DNA from: Actinomycetes bacterium
Lineage (GTDB): Bacteria; Actinomycetota; Actinomycetes; Actinomycetales; Dermabacteraceae
Assembly (NCBI GenBank): GCA_023389045.1
Contig: JAEWEZ010000014.1
Span: 1 to 64,000, forward strand
DNA: 64,000 bases
Reading direction: 5' to 3'
The translations under genes and the position numbers were made by a program. Positions 15,919-25,926 of the stretch are shown here, piece after piece. The notes under the pieces are model-generated. The model did no database searches, was not told where the DNA came from, and was given only the letters and a program-made list of their open reading frames with translations. Each line of letters starts with the position of its first letter. The first letter of the stretch is position 1.

Positions 15919-18306
15919 TCAGGACACCGCGCCGCCCTTCCGGGCGATCCGCAGCCAGGTGTCCACCACGGTGTCGGGGTTCAGCGACATGGACGCGATG
16001 CCCTGCTCCACGAGCCACTCGGCCAGATCCGGGTGGTCCGAGGGGCCCTGACCACAAATGCCCACGTACTTGCCGTGGCGGCGACAGGCCTCAATCGCGT
16101 TCTTGAGCATGAACTTCACCGCGGGGTGACGCTCATCAAAGCGGTCGGCCACGAGGGAGGAGTCGCGGTCCAGGCCCAGGGTCAGCTGGGTCATGTCATT
16201 GGAGCCGATCGAGTAACCGTCGAAGTGCTCGAGGAACTCATCGGGGATCACGGCATTGGAGGGAACCTCGCACATCATGACGACCTGCAGGCCGTTTTCG
16301 CCGCGGCGCAGTCCGTGGGAGGCGAGCAGGTCGATCACGGCCTTGCCTTCTTCGGGGGTGCGCACGAAGGGGATCATGATCTTGACGTTGTCGAGGCCCA
16401 TGTCTTCGCGCACGTACCGCAGGGCTTCGCATTCCATGGCGAAGCAGTCGGCGAAGTCGGCGGAGAGGTAACGCGAGGCCCCGCGGTAGCCGAGCATGGG
16501 GTTTTCCTCATGCGGTTCGTAGCGGTCGCCGCCCACGAGGTTCGCATACTCATTGGACTTGAAGTCGCTCATCCGCACGATCACCGGGTTCGGCGCGAAG
16601 GCCGCGGCGATGGTCGAGACGCCTTCGGCCACACGCTGCACGAAGTATTCGCGCGGCCCGGCGTAGGCGCTGATGGTTTCGCGGATGCGCGCACCGAGTT
16701 CGGCGTCGTCCTTTTCCACGGCGTCGAGTTCGAGCAGGGCGCGCGGGTGGATTCCGATCTGGCGGTTGATGATGAACTCGAGGCGGGCGAGGCCCACACC
16801 GGCGTTGGGGATCCGTGAGAAGGCGAAGGCCTGGTCGGGGGTGCCCACGTTCATCATGATCGCGGTGGGGATCTCGGGCATCGCATCCACCTCGGAGGCG
16901 GTGACGGTGAACTCGAGGATCCCGTCGTACACGTAGCCGGTGTCGCCTTCGGCCGCGGAGACGGTCACTTCTTCGCCGTTCTTGAGGTCGGTGGTGGCGT
17001 TTCCGGTGCCGACCACGGCGGGAATCCCCAGCTCACGGGCGATGATCGCGGCGTGGCAGGTGCGGCCGCCACGGTTGGTGACGATGGCGGCGGCGCGCTT
17101 CATGATCGGTTCCCAGTCGGGGTCGGTCATGTCGGCCACGAGCACTTCACCGGGCTGGAAGTCGTGCATCTGGTCGATGGATTCGAGCACGCGCACGGTG
17201 CCGGCGCCGATCTTGGCGCCGATTGCTCGGCCTTCGATCCGCACGGTTCCCTTGCTGACCAGGTGGTGCTTTTCGACGGTGGAGCCGGCGCGGGACTGCA
17301 CGGTCTCGGGGCGTGCCTGCAGGATGTACAGCTTGCCGTCGGCCCCGTCGAGACCCCATTCGATATCCATGGGGCGCCCGTAGTGCTCTTCGATGATGAG
17401 CGCCTGGCGGGCGAGGTCTTCCACCTGTTCGTCGGTGATGGAGAGGCGGGCGCGTTCGGCGGGATCGGTGTCAACGAAGGCGGTGGTGCGTCCGACGGTG
17501 GTGTCGTCGGTGTACTGCATCTTCATCGCCTTGGAGCCGATGCCGCGCTTGAGGATGGAGGGGCGGCCTTCGCGCAGGTTCGGCTTGTACACGTAGAACT
17601 CGTCGGGGTTCACGGCGCCCTGCACGACGCCTTCGCCGAGGCCGTAGGCGCTGGTGATGAAGACGACGTCGTCGAAGCCGGATTCGGTGTCCACGGTGAA
17701 CATCACGCCGGAGGAGCCGATATCGGAGCGCACCATTTTCTGCACGCCGGCGGAGAGGGCCACGGCGGCGTGTTCGAAGTTGTGGTGCACGCGGTAGGCG
17801 ATGGCACGGTCGTTGTAGAGGGAGGCGAATACTTCGCGCACGGCGGTGAGCACGGCGTCGATGCCGCGCACGTTGAGGAAGGTTTCCTGCTGGCCGGCGA
17901 AGGAGGCGTCGGGGAGGTCTTCGGCGGTCGCGGAGGAGCGCACGGCGAAGGAGGCTTCTTCTCCGGAGCCGGCGGCGAGTTTCTCGTAGGCGGCGCGGAT
18001 GTCCTCTTCGAGGTCTGCCGGGAAGGGCTGGGAGATCACGAGGTCGCGGATGCGTTTGCCGGTCTCGGCGAGCGCCACGGTGTCGTCGGTGTCCAGGCCC
18101 TGCAGTTCCTGGTCGATGCGGTCGGCCAGGCCGGTGTCGCCGAGGAATCGGCGGTAGGCATCGGCGGTGGTGGCGAAGCCGTCGGGCACGTGCACTCCGA
18201 GCTTGGCCAAGTTGGAGATGAGCTCGCCGAGGGAGGCGTTCTTGCCTCCGACCTGGTCGAGGTCGGACATCCCGAGGTCCGAGTACCACTGGATGTTCTG
18301 CGTCAC
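15919..18306 (-). CDS. ppsA: Phosphoenolpyruvate synthase (pyruvate, water dikinase)
   Basis: PEP synthase makes PEP from pyruvate and ATP, releasing AMP and phosphate, for gluconeogenesis. The 795-residue protein has the three expected parts. The N-terminal ATP-grasp domain contains [14 protein letters not shown] and [20 protein letters not shown]. The central phosphohistidine domain contains [21 protein letters not shown], with the catalytic His. The C-terminal PEP-utilising barrel ends in [16 protein letters not shown]. The start is a GTG (18304-18306) preceded by GGAAGGAG. It follows the gene for its regulator (gap 91 nt). Confidence 0.97.
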   Translation of the reverse strand: MTQNIQWYSDLGMSDLDQVGGKNASLGELISNLAKLGVHVPDGFATTADAYRRFLGDTGLADRIDQELQGLDTDDTVALAETGKRIRDLVISQPFPADLEEDIRAAYEKLAAGSGEEASFAVRSSATAEDLPDASFAGQQETFLNVRGIDAVLTAVREVFASLYNDRAIAYRVHHNFEHAAVALSAGVQKMVRSDIGSSGVMFTVDTESGFDDVVFITSAYGLGEGVVQGAVNPDEFYVYKPNLREGRPSILKRGIGSKAMKMQYTDDTTVGRTTAFVDTDPAERARLSITDEQVEDLARQALIIEEHYGRPMDIEWGLDGADGKLYILQARPETVQSRAGSTVEKHHLVSKGTVRIEGRAIGAKIGAGTVRVLESIDQMHDFQPGEVLVADMTDPDWEPIMKRAAAIVTNRGGRTCHAAIIARELGIPAVVGTGNATTDLKNGEEVTVSAAEGDTGYVYDGILEFTVTASEVDAMPEIPTAIMMNVGTPDQAFAFSRIPNAGVGLARLEFIINRQIGIHPRALLELDAVEKDDAELGARIRETISAYAGPREYFVQRVAEGVSTIAAAFAPNPVIVRMSDFKSNEYANLVGGDRYEPHEENPMLGYRGASRYLSADFADCFAMECEALRYVREDMGLDNVKIMIPFVRTPEEGKAVIDLLASHGLRRGENGLQVVMMCEVPSNAVIPDEFLEHFDGYSIGSNDMTQLTLGLDRDSSLVADRFDERHPAVKFMLKNAIEACRRHGKYVGICGQGPSDHPDLAEWLVEQGIASMSLNPDTVVDTWLRIARKGGAVS

Positions 18307-18397
18307 GGTGACTCCTTCCGGCGGCGTCGATGCCGCCCGGTTCGATGGGCCCAGCGCTGGGGTCCCGATCGTGGTGTTGGGTGGTTGGGCGTGGTGG

Positions 18398-19309
18398 TCA
18401 GGGGGTTTTGGAGGGGATCTTGAGGGCTTGGAGGATCAGGGTGGACATTTCCTCAACGGACTTCGTCGAGGAGTCGACGAAGGGGATCCGATGGGTGTCG
18501 TAGAGGCGTCGGGCGCGGGAGAGTTCCCAGCGGGTCTGGTCGATGGAGGCGTAGCGGGAGTGGGGCCGACGTTCCTCGCGCACATCGGAGAGGCGCTGCG
18601 GGGAGGTGAGCAGCCCGAAGCATTTGGAGGAGAGGTGGCGGATGCCCATCGGCAGTACGCCGGCTTCGAAGTCTTCGTCGACCAGTGGATAGTTCGCGAC
18701 GAACACGCCGTGCAGCAGCGCCAGGTACATGGAGGTGGGGGTTTTTCCGCAGCGTGAGGGCGCAATGATGATGATGTCGGCCTTTTCGAGGGCACGCACG
18801 GATTGCCCGTCGTCGTGTTCGATCGCGAATTCCACGGCGGCCATCCGGCGGTTGTAGCGGGTTTGGTCGCTGACGGAGTGCAGACGGGCGGGTGCGTGGT
18901 CACCTGCGGTGCCGAGTTGTTTTTCGAGCTGTTCGAGGTGGCTGCCGAGCAGGTCGATCACGGGGGCGCGGGTGCGCAGCAGGACGTCGCGCACTTCGGC
19001 GTCGACGACGGTGAGGAACACGATCGGGGTGGCGGGGCCGTCCATGGCGGAGTTGAGCCGTGCGAGGGTCGCTTCGGCATCTTCCACGGTGCGCAGGAAG
19101 GGGATGAGCCGACGGTCGAAAGGGATCCCTTGGAACTGCGACAGGAGGGCGTTGCCCATGGTTTCGACGCTGATGCCGGTGGAGTCGGAGACGAAGTACA
19201 CGGGCACGGGGATACGGCCCGACGCGTCCACGGGAGCTGAGGGGACGTCCTCGGTCACGGGCTTAGCCGTCGTGGGCAGCGGCGGTGGAACCGGAAGCGA
19301 TGGAGACAT
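18398..19309 (-). CDS. ppsR: PEP synthase regulatory protein (bifunctional kinase/pyrophosphorylase, DUF299)
   Basis: This family switches PEP synthase on and off by ADP-dependent phosphorylation and phosphate-dependent dephosphorylation of a threonine next to the catalytic His. Recognised by [16 protein letters not shown] at the N-terminus and the P-loop-like [18 protein letters not shown] at 19309 has GAGGT 5 nt upstream; about 38 residues before the conserved domain are Pro/Ala rich and variable. Located immediately upstream of ppsA on the same strand, so the enzyme and its switch are co-expressed. Confidence 0.95.
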   Translation of the reverse strand: MSPSLPVPPPLPTTAKPVTEDVPSAPVDASGRIPVPVYFVSDSTGISVETMGNALLSQFQGIPFDRRLIPFLRTVEDAEATLARLNSAMDGPATPIVFLTVVDAEVRDVLLRTRAPVIDLLGSHLEQLEKQLGTAGDHAPARLHSVSDQTRYNRRMAAVEFAIEHDDGQSVRALEKADIIIIAPSRCGKTPTSMYLALLHGVFVANYPLVDEDFEAGVLPMGIRHLSSKCFGLLTSPQRLSDVREERRPHSRYASIDQTRWELSRARRLYDTHRIPFVDSSTKSVEEMSTLILQALKIPSKTP

Positions 19310-19453
19310 GGGGACCTCTACCGTTGGCCCGCGGTGCGGGCGGAACACAACATCGTGCGCCGTACCAGGGTATCTGTTCTCCGCCGGTTCGGGTGGGCAA
19401 ATGGCCCGGTCAGGCCGGGTATCCGGACATGCGTGCGGATCGTTATACACGGG

Positions 19454-19486
19454 CGGCCCGCGCAGTGCTTGTTACTGCGCGGGCCG
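19454..19486. terminator. Terminator-like hairpin downstream of esterase
   Basis: CGGCCCGCGCAGT (19454-19466) and ACTGCGCGGGCCG (19474-19486) form a perfect 13-bp stem with a 7-nt loop, 18 nt beyond the esterase stop. Confidence 0.75.
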
Positions 19487-19504
19487 TGGTGTTTGCGGTC
19501 AGGA

Positions 19505-20176
19505 TCAGGCGTTGGCCTCGCGGTCGTCCCAGCGTGCCTGCACGAAGGCGGCGATCTCTCGCAGTTCGGCTTCGTCGATCCCGTGCCCCATGAAGTCGCG
19601 TCGTACCTCGGTGAGGGTGGTGTGTGCGGTCATGAACTCACGCACCATGGTTTCGCGGGCATGGTCGAACAGGGGGTCCATTCCGCCGTGCCCCCAGAAG
19701 GCGGGGGGCTTGACCTCGGCGAGGGCGTCGTCGCCCTCCATTGGGGCCGGGAAGGGCGCCCCGGAGAGCTGCACGATCCACTCCAGGGCCCGCGGGTTTC
19801 GACGTAGCAGCTGGAGGGCGAGGATGCCGCCCTGGGAAAAACCGATCGCGCCGACGACGGGGGCGCTCTGCGCTGCAATCCATTCTTCGACGGCGGCAGC
19901 GGAGGTTTGGATCTTCTCGGTGGCGCTGGGGTCGATATCGGATTCGAGCCAGGCGTAGCCCTGGACGTAGGCGTAGATCCCGCGCAGGGACACGTAGGCG
20001 AAGCCCGGCGGCAGGTAGGGCACGAGCCCGATGAGGTCTCGCTCATGGGAGCCGAGCCCGTGCAGCATCAGCACGATCGGCGCTTCGGGGTCGCGCGCGC
20101 CGTGACGGACCAGAGCGGCCTCGTCGATGCTGCGGTTGATGAGTTCGACGGGCGGGTTCATGGGCATCGCAGACAT
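19505..20176 (-). CDS. Phospholipase/carboxylesterase-family hydrolase
   Basis: An alpha/beta hydrolase of 223 residues. MLHGLGSHERDL is the oxyanion loop and GFSQGG the nucleophile elbow (Ser). GHGGMDPLF carries the catalytic Asp and FMGHGIDEAEL the His, completing the triad in the order of the carboxylesterase/thioesterase (Abhydrolase_2) family. No signal peptide, so it is cytoplasmic. ATG at 20176 has AGGCTCCAGG upstream; a second ATG three codons in is possible. Substrate unknown, probably short-chain acyl esters. Confidence 0.85.
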   Translation of the reverse strand: MSAMPMNPPVELINRSIDEAALVRHGARDPEAPIVLMLHGLGSHERDLIGLVPYLPPGFAYVSLRGIYAYVQGYAWLESDIDPSATEKIQTSAAAVEEWIAAQSAPVVGAIGFSQGGILALQLLRRNPRALEWIVQLSGAPFPAPMEGDDALAEVKPPAFWGHGGMDPLFDHARETMVREFMTAHTTLTEVRRDFMGHGIDEAELREIAAFVQARWDDREANA

Positions 20177-20395
20177 GCCTGGAGCCTACCTACGAGGGTG
20201 GTTATGTGGGCAGCCGCGCAGGTCAGACGAAGGTGCCGACGGGGCTAGGTCGAAAGTGCCGACGGGGGATTCGGGGACCGACGGTCGACGACCCCGTCGA
20301 CGGTGTCTGAAACCCCGGCCACCTGCAGTGATCCGCGATCCGATCGTGACCTTCTCCGCTTTCTCCTCAGGGTGTGGAAAAGGCATGATTATCTG

Positions 20396-20410
20396 TGATA
20401 ACGATTCTCA
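20396..20410. promoter_or_regulatory. Zur-box-like operator upstream of the anchored metal transporter operon
   Basis: TGATAACGATTCTCA is an imperfect palindrome (TGA-AA--TT-TCA) matching the actinobacterial Zur operator pattern with a central AT-rich core. It lies 52 nt before the ATG of the first gene of a zinc-type ABC operon, in the expected promoter position. Confidence 0.7.
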
Positions 20411-20461
20411 TGTGTGGACTTTTCCCGCACCCTCACCCTCAACCCTGGAAAGGGACTCACC

Positions 20462-22396
20462 ATGCAGTCTTCCGCCCGTAACCACGTCACCGGGCGCGGT
20501 CGGCGTTTCCTGCCGCTGGCTACCGCCGCGGCCGTGATCGCAGCCGGGATGGTGCTCCCGTCGGCAGCCATCGCCGGCCCGCACTCCGGACTCTCCCCCG
20601 CCGCTCCGTCGGTCGGCGTTGTCGCCCCCGCCGCCCCCTCGGATAACGTCAAGGACATCCTCATCCTCGAGGAAGGCCACGTCGATGCCTTCAACGTGCT
20701 GTACGAGAAGGGCAAGCTCGTCCTCACCCTCAAGGAGGATGTGACCGGCTCGCATGTGCTGCAGAACCCCGAGAAGGTCGAGATGCACGTGAAGAGCGCA
20801 GCTCTTCGCGAGATCCCCAAGGGCTTCCCGGGCGAAGGCAAGAACTACTTCCTGCCCCAGACCCAGGATCACAACCTGCTCTGGCCGGGCTGGGACACCC
20901 TGAGCACCACTCCGGGTAAGAAGGACGGCCTCTCCGAGCACATCGACATCGAGTTTACCGAGGTCGAGGGCCCCGGCAAGATCCTCCTGTTCGAGAGCGG
21001 TTGGGCTGGCGCCTCCCCGATGCTCAAGGGCGGCAAGTACGAGGTCAAGACTGGCGCTGTGCGCGAGCAGACCTTCCCCGCTCACACCCACGCCAACTGG
21101 GTGTTCACCAAGCCCGGCATCTACAAGCTGAAGGTGCGCGCCACCGGCAGCCTCAAGGGCAAGAAGATCTCCACCGAGACCCTGACCTACACCATCACCG
21201 TCGGTGATGAGTTCCGCGGTAAAGGCCACAAGACCGAGGAGCCGGCACCCACCCCGCCGCCTTCGGAGGAGCCGACTGAGCAGCCCACCGAGAAGCCCAA
21301 GCCGACCGAGAAGCCGAAGCCGACCGAGAAGCCCAAGCCGACGGAGAAGCCGAAGCCTGCTCCGTCCCAGCCGGCGCCCTCGCAGCCTGCACCGCCGGCC
21401 CCGAAGGAGCCTGAGGCTCCGGCGGAGCCCGTCTGCAAGCCCACCCAGGTGATCCGCGACGCCACCAAGGATGAGATCGCCTCTGCCCTCGCCGGTATGG
21501 AGAGCACCACGGGCGGGAAGCGCACGGTCAGCGGCTCCCACACCATTCCTCGGATGGCGCATGTGCACCCCAACTGGGTCTTCACCAAGCCCGGCACCTA
21601 CAAGGTGAGCATCCGCATCTCCGGCACCCTGAAGAACGGCAAGAAGGTCTCTGACACGACCACCCTGACCTTCAACGTCGGTAATGGCGCCCGCGGTATC
21701 TCCTCGGGTCACTTCGACCTCGGCGCCCGCCTCGAGGGTGGCAAGCTCGTTGCCTCGATGAAGGACGACCGTAAGGCTCCGGCCGTCTGGGTGAACCCCT
21801 CCTCCACCCCCTTCGCCGTGGGTAGCGCCGGCCACCTCAAGGCTCCCGCCGGTATCGAGTTCGTGGCCCCCAAGGGCTCCGATGTCTGGATGATCGGCAG
21901 CTCCCAGGTGCCGAACATTCCGTGGGTGGGCACCAACTCCATGCACGAGTCCATCGCCAACGGCACCACCGGTGCGCTGACCATGCAGCTCGTGGGCGTT
22001 CGCGGCCCGGGCAGCCTGGCTGTGTTCGAGTCCGGCAACTTCGGCACCATCGTTGGTAAGCGCTGGTTCACCTCGACCGTCACCGCCCCCAAGACCGTGA
22101 AGGTCAACCCGGGCGACATCTCCAAGATCAAGCGCACCGAGAAGGAAGCCAAGGTGGGCCAGGTCTTCGTGGCGGGCGGCAAGGCCAAGATCAAGGAGAT
22201 CGTGGGCCGCACCCCCGAGGGTGACGCTTGCGAGCTGCCCGAAGGTCTGCTGGGCTCCGGCAAGGCCGGTGGCTCCAACGGCTCCGGTGGCAGCCTTGCC
22301 CGCACCGGTACCAACGCCTCCACCATGGGTATCGTCGCGGCCCTGCTGATGGGCCTCGGCGGCGGCCTGGCTGTGCTGCGCAGGCGTTCTGCGTGA
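20462..22396 (+). CDS. Surface-anchored protein with actinobacterial wall repeats, LARTG sortase signal
   Basis: A 644-residue secreted protein. Signal peptide of about 40 residues ending SAAIAG. A first wall-repeat domain (choice-of-anchor M / TIGR03769 type) spans about 72-245 and ends in HTHANWVFTKPG. A Pro/Thr/Glu/Lys stalk with PTEKPK repeats lies around 270-310. A second HVHPNWVFTKPG unit is at about 355-410 and a further repeat (GHFDLGARLEGG) at 416-590. The C-terminus has LARTG (612-616), a hydrophobic helix and RRRSA, a LAxTG signal for a class E sortase. ATG at 20462 has AAAGGGA upstream. First gene of the operon; it probably presents His-rich metal-binding modules outside the wall. 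Confidence 0.9.
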   Translation: MQSSARNHVTGRGRRFLPLATAAAVIAAGMVLPSAAIAGPHSGLSPAAPSVGVVAPAAPSDNVKDILILEEGHVDAFNVLYEKGKLVLTLKEDVTGSHVLQNPEKVEMHVKSAALREIPKGFPGEGKNYFLPQTQDHNLLWPGWDTLSTTPGKKDGLSEHIDIEFTEVEGPGKILLFESGWAGASPMLKGGKYEVKTGAVREQTFPAHTHANWVFTKPGIYKLKVRATGSLKGKKISTETLTYTITVGDEFRGKGHKTEEPAPTPPPSEEPTEQPTEKPKPTEKPKPTEKPKPTEKPKPAPSQPAPSQPAPPAPKEPEAPAEPVCKPTQVIRDATKDEIASALAGMESTTGGKRTVSGSHTIPRMAHVHPNWVFTKPGTYKVSIRISGTLKNGKKVSDTTTLTFNVGNGARGISSGHFDLGARLEGGKLVASMKDDRKAPAVWVNPSSTPFAVGSAGHLKAPAGIEFVAPKGSDVWMIGSSQVPNIPWVGTNSMHESIANGTTGALTMQLVGVRGPGSLAVFESGNFGTIVGKRWFTSTVTAPKTVKVNPGDISKIKRTEKEAKVGQVFVAGGKAKIKEIVGRTPEGDACELPEGLLGSGKAGGSNGSGGSLARTGTNASTMGIVAALLMGLGGGLAVLRRRSA

Positions 22397-22401
22397 ATCG
22401 A

Positions 22402-23961
22402 ATGAGCACCACCGCCCGGCGCACGCTGATTGCGTGCGCCGCGGCGGCGGCCCTCGCGGCGGGGATCATCCTCCCGGGCACCACAGCGGGCCCGGCGGGT
22501 GATCCCCGCCCGCAGGTCGTGACGACCACCGGCATCCTGCGCGATCTGGCTTCCCGTGTGGCGGGAGAGGACGCAAAGGTCACTGCCCTTGTGCCCGACG
22601 GCGCCGACCCGCACTCCTTTGAGCCCACGCCCCGGGCTGCCCGAGACATCGCCTACGCGGACCTCGCCCTGTCCAACTACCTGATGTTGGAAGAGCAGTC
22701 CCTGATCCGCACGATCGACGCGAACCTCAGCCCGAATGCCAAGCATCTGGCGCTGGCGGAGGAAGCCTCAACGCGCGGCGCCGAGATCATCCCGCTGGTT
22801 GAGAACCGCTCCCTGGATGCGGTGTGGCTCGGTCTGCGCGTGATCGAAGACCCCGCTGCCCCCCGTGACCGTCTGGCCCAAACCGAAATGCGCGCCACCC
22901 GGATCGACGGACCCGGCGCGTTCCACGGGTACGTGACCGGCACCTTCGGGCAGCCCCAGAGCATTTTTGATTCCTCCGATGGGATCGATAAAAAAGACGC
23001 CACCCTCCTGCCCCAGGATGCCCATACGCATGTGAGCTGGGCCTTCACCAAGGCCGGGGTGTACCACGCCGAGATCGAGGCGCAGCGCGTCAACTCCGAT
23101 GGCCCCACCCTGAGCGGCACCCTCGTGGTGGTCGCCGGCCAGGATCCGCGGGACATCCCCGAGCTGCAGGGCCGCACCGTTCTGGATGCCGGCCACGCGG
23201 ACCTCACCGCAGACTTCGCTGAGAAGCGCATGGCCATGCGGGTGGACACCCTGGACGGCCCGCAGATGCTTGCCCTGGACGACATCGTGGTTCATGTGCC
23301 GCCCAAGGGCCTGCTGCCCGTGCCCTCCGATCCGGCCTTCCGCTTCATTGCCCGCCCCGGCAGTGACGTCTACCAGTTGCCGCAGGCGGTGCTGGGCCGT
23401 CACGTGCACGGCGAGATCGACCCGCACCTGTGGCAGGACGTGACCAACGCCCAGGCCTACGTCGAGGTCATCCGCGACAACCTGATCGCGATCGACCCGG
23501 AGCACCGTGCGGGATACACCCAGCGTGCCGAGGCCTACCTGCGGGAGCTCGATGAGGTGGACGCCTACGTGAAGTCCGCCATCGACTCGATCCCCGAGAA
23601 GAACCGGCACCTGGTCACCACCCACGACGCTTACGGCTACCTCGCCAAGCGGTACGGCATGGACGTTGCCGGCACCGTCTCCCCCGCCCCCGGGCAGGAA
23701 CCGTCGATCGCTGACCGTCGCCGTCTGGCCACCACCCTGCGGGACCTCAACGTTCCCGCCGTGTTCGTCGAGCAGACTGCCGGACCCGCCTCCGACTCCC
23801 TGACCGACGCCGCTGCTCTTGCCGATGTGAAGGTCTGCCCGATCTGGGGCGATGCCTTCAGCGAGCACGTCACGACCTATGCGGACATGATGCGCGCGAA
23901 CGCCGACACTCTCGCGCGCTGCCTCGGCGGGAAACCCGCCGGGCATCATGACCGCGTCTGA
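22402..23961 (+). CDS. Anchored repeat-type ABC transporter, metal substrate-binding subunit
   Basis: A ZnuA-like solute-binding protein of 519 residues interrupted by a wall-repeat domain. The N-lobe starts VVTTTGILRDLASRVAG and has PHSFEPTP with a metal-ligand His. Residues about 150-330 are an inserted repeat, with AHTHVSWAFTKAG and GHADLTADFAEKR. The C-lobe resumes with GEIDPHLWQDV and TTHDAYGYLAKRYGM, which supply further His ligands. The repeat shares its HxHxxWxFTK signature with the anchored proteins on either side. It follows the previous stop by 5 nt; a GTG at 22393 overlapping that stop (GTGA) is an equally good start. The substrate is probably zinc, given the Zur-like box. Confidence 0.92.
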   Translation: MSTTARRTLIACAAAAALAAGIILPGTTAGPAGDPRPQVVTTTGILRDLASRVAGEDAKVTALVPDGADPHSFEPTPRAARDIAYADLALSNYLMLEEQSLIRTIDANLSPNAKHLALAEEASTRGAEIIPLVENRSLDAVWLGLRVIEDPAAPRDRLAQTEMRATRIDGPGAFHGYVTGTFGQPQSIFDSSDGIDKKDATLLPQDAHTHVSWAFTKAGVYHAEIEAQRVNSDGPTLSGTLVVVAGQDPRDIPELQGRTVLDAGHADLTADFAEKRMAMRVDTLDGPQMLALDDIVVHVPPKGLLPVPSDPAFRFIARPGSDVYQLPQAVLGRHVHGEIDPHLWQDVTNAQAYVEVIRDNLIAIDPEHRAGYTQRAEAYLRELDEVDAYVKSAIDSIPEKNRHLVTTHDAYGYLAKRYGMDVAGTVSPAPGQEPSIADRRRLATTLRDLNVPAVFVEQTAGPASDSLTDAAALADVKVCPIWGDAFSEHVTTYADMMRANADTLARCLGGKPAGHHDRV

Positions 23962-23988
23962 CCCTTCCACCTGTTCAGGAGAACACCC

Positions 23989-25086
23989 ATGAAGTCTTCG
24001 ATCACCGTCTCCCGACGGGGCCTCGTGCTGGGCACCGCCGGTCTGACCGGCGCCCTCGCCGCGAGCGGCCTCACCGCTCCCGTCGCGCATGCCGAACCCT
24101 CCGATGAGCCGAGTAAGGATCCCGCGCTCGAGCAGACCGTCGAGGAGAACGAAAAGTTCGTCAAGGGCGAGCCGGCCCTGCTCGACGCGGGCCACGTGGA
24201 CCTCGGCCCCCGTCTGATCGATGGTGAGTGGATTGCTGCCGCCCGCGACGACTCCCAGGCCCCGCCGGTGTGGCGTCTGCTCGAAGACATCGTCTTCCAG
24301 GTGCACGACAAGGGCATCCTGACGCTGCCGGAGGATCCGGTGTACGGCTTCACCGGCGCCAAACCGGGTGAGCAGGTGTGGGCGATCCCGCAGGTCGAGA
24401 TTGCCGGCGTGGTCTGGCTCGGCTGGAGCACCCAGGATCCCAACGTCGTCAATGCCAATCTGCGCGGCATGACCCTGCGCTTCCACAGCATCCAGGGCCC
24501 CGGCCTGATGAGCCTGTTCCTGCAGCCGGGCAACTTCGCACCGCCGCAGCTGCTGGTGGACCCCAAGGGTGAGTTCCCGCAGGACATGTTCGCCGAGATC
24601 AACACGCACGTGCACGCCAACTGGGTGTTCACCAAGCCCGGCGTGTACCTCGCCGACCTCGAGTTCCACGCTGAGGACAACAAGGGCAAGGTGTACAGCG
24701 CCTCCACGACCATGCGTTTCTCCGTGGGCGATCAGACCTCCCCCGATGAGGCTCGCGAGGCCACCTGGGCAGACGGTAAGGGCCCCGAGGCTCGCGCTGC
24801 TGCCGCCGGTGGGAACGCCGGTGGAAAGTCCGACGGTGGTGGCGCCACCGGTGGCAGCACCGGTGGCAACGGTGAGAAGGGCGCGAAGGGCAACGCCCAG
24901 GCCGAGGAGAAGAAGGAAGGCGCCGGCACCACCGCGCTGCTGGTCGGTGGCGGAATCGCGGCCGTCGCTGCGATCGGCGGTGGCGCCTTCGCACTCTCCC
25001 AGCGCAAGCGCAATGCTGCGGCGGAGGACGCCGCCTGGGGTGAGAACTCCTCCGAGGGCGGCAACGCCGAGGGAAGCGAGCGATGA
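23989..25086 (+). CDS. Membrane-anchored single-repeat protein of the metal transporter
   Basis: A 365-residue protein. Its N-terminus has a twin-arginine motif (SRRGLVLGTAG) and a cleavage-like AHA site, so Tat export is likely. One wall-repeat domain spans residues 60-245 (GHVDLGPRLIDGEW to THVHANWVFTKPGVY). A Gly/Lys-rich linker follows, then a transmembrane helix near 305-325 and a charged cytoplasmic tail; there is no sortase motif. The ribosome site is AGGAGAA. The stop overlaps the ATPase start (ATGA). It likely holds a metal-binding repeat at the outer face of the membrane, between the wall-anchored protein and the transporter. Confidence 0.88.
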   Translation: MKSSITVSRRGLVLGTAGLTGALAASGLTAPVAHAEPSDEPSKDPALEQTVEENEKFVKGEPALLDAGHVDLGPRLIDGEWIAAARDDSQAPPVWRLLEDIVFQVHDKGILTLPEDPVYGFTGAKPGEQVWAIPQVEIAGVVWLGWSTQDPNVVNANLRGMTLRFHSIQGPGLMSLFLQPGNFAPPQLLVDPKGEFPQDMFAEINTHVHANWVFTKPGVYLADLEFHAEDNKGKVYSASTTMRFSVGDQTSPDEAREATWADGKGPEARAAAAGGNAGGKSDGGGATGGSTGGNGEKGAKGNAQAEEKKEGAGTTALLVGGGIAAVAAIGGGAFALSQRKRNAAAEDAAWGENSSEGGNAEGSER

Positions 25087-25874
25087 GCGCAGGCATCGAG
25101 CCCGCCGCGAGCACTGAGCAGGCGGCATCCGCCCCGGTCTCCACGACCGCGGAAGCTCCGCTGCAGGCGGAAGGGATCGCCGTGGACCTTGGCGGTCGCC
25201 GAGTGCTGCGCGATGTGAACATCCGCGTGGAGGCCGGTCGGATCCACACCCTGCTCGGACCCAATGGCGCCGGTAAAACCACCCTCGTGCGCACCCTGCT
25301 GGGCCTGCAGAAGCCCGCCGCAGGGCGCGTGCGGACCGTCGGGCGCCTCGGCTACGTGCCGCAGCGCACCGATATGGACTGGGACTTCCCGGTGACGGCG
25401 CAGGACGTCGTGCTGCTCGGGCTGGTGCGCAGCATTAGCCGTTTCCGCGGCCCTCGCAAGGAGCATCACGAAGCGGTTGCGCGCGCCCTGAAAACGGTTC
25501 GTCTGGCCGATCTGCGTCACCGCCCCATCGGCGAAATGTCCGGTGGTCAGCGTCAGCGTGTGCTGATCGCCCGGGCCCTGGCCCAGGGGCCGTCGGCGCT
25601 GCTGCTCGACGAGCCGTTCACGGGCCTGGATATGCCCTCGCAGGAGCTGCTGTCGGATCTGTTCCGGACGCTCGCCTCGCAGGGCTGCGCCGTGCTGATG
25701 TCCACCCACGACCTCACGCACGCCCTGGATATCGCTGACCGCGTGACCCTGCTGAACCGCACGGTGATCGCGGATGCCGGCCCGCATGAGCTGACCGACC
25801 CCGAGCCCTGGATGCGCACCTTCGAGGTGACCGAGCGCTCGCCCCTTCTGCGCCAGGTTGGCGCCGTCGTCTGA
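25083..25874 (+). CDS. Anchored repeat-type ABC transporter, ATP-binding subunit
   Basis: A 263-residue ABC ATPase: Walker A GPNGAGKTT (from residue 59), Q-loop YVPQRTDMDW, signature MSGGQRQRV, Walker B ALLLDEPF and the H-loop MSTHD. The DMDWDFPVTAQDVV segment is typical of zinc/manganese importers (ZnuC/MntB type). The first 25 residues are an Ala/Glu-rich extension. The start overlaps the preceding stop by 4 nt. It energises uptake through the permease that follows. Confidence 0.95.
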   Translation: MSAGIEPAASTEQAASAPVSTTAEAPLQAEGIAVDLGGRRVLRDVNIRVEAGRIHTLLGPNGAGKTTLVRTLLGLQKPAAGRVRTVGRLGYVPQRTDMDWDFPVTAQDVVLLGLVRSISRFRGPRKEHHEAVARALKTVRLADLRHRPIGEMSGGQRQRVLIARALAQGPSALLLDEPFTGLDMPSQELLSDLFRTLASQGCAVLMSTHDLTHALDIADRVTLLNRTVIADAGPHELTDPEPWMRTFEVTERSPLLRQVGAVV

Positions 25875-25926
25875 GCGGATCTGCCGCCCCACCCGCCCCG
25901 TCCGCTCCCGTCACGAGAGAGACCCC

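Noticed and set aside
17053..18423. Long plus-strand open frame opposite ppsA
   Set aside because: Gly/Val/His-rich antisense shadow without family features; ppsA is unambiguous.
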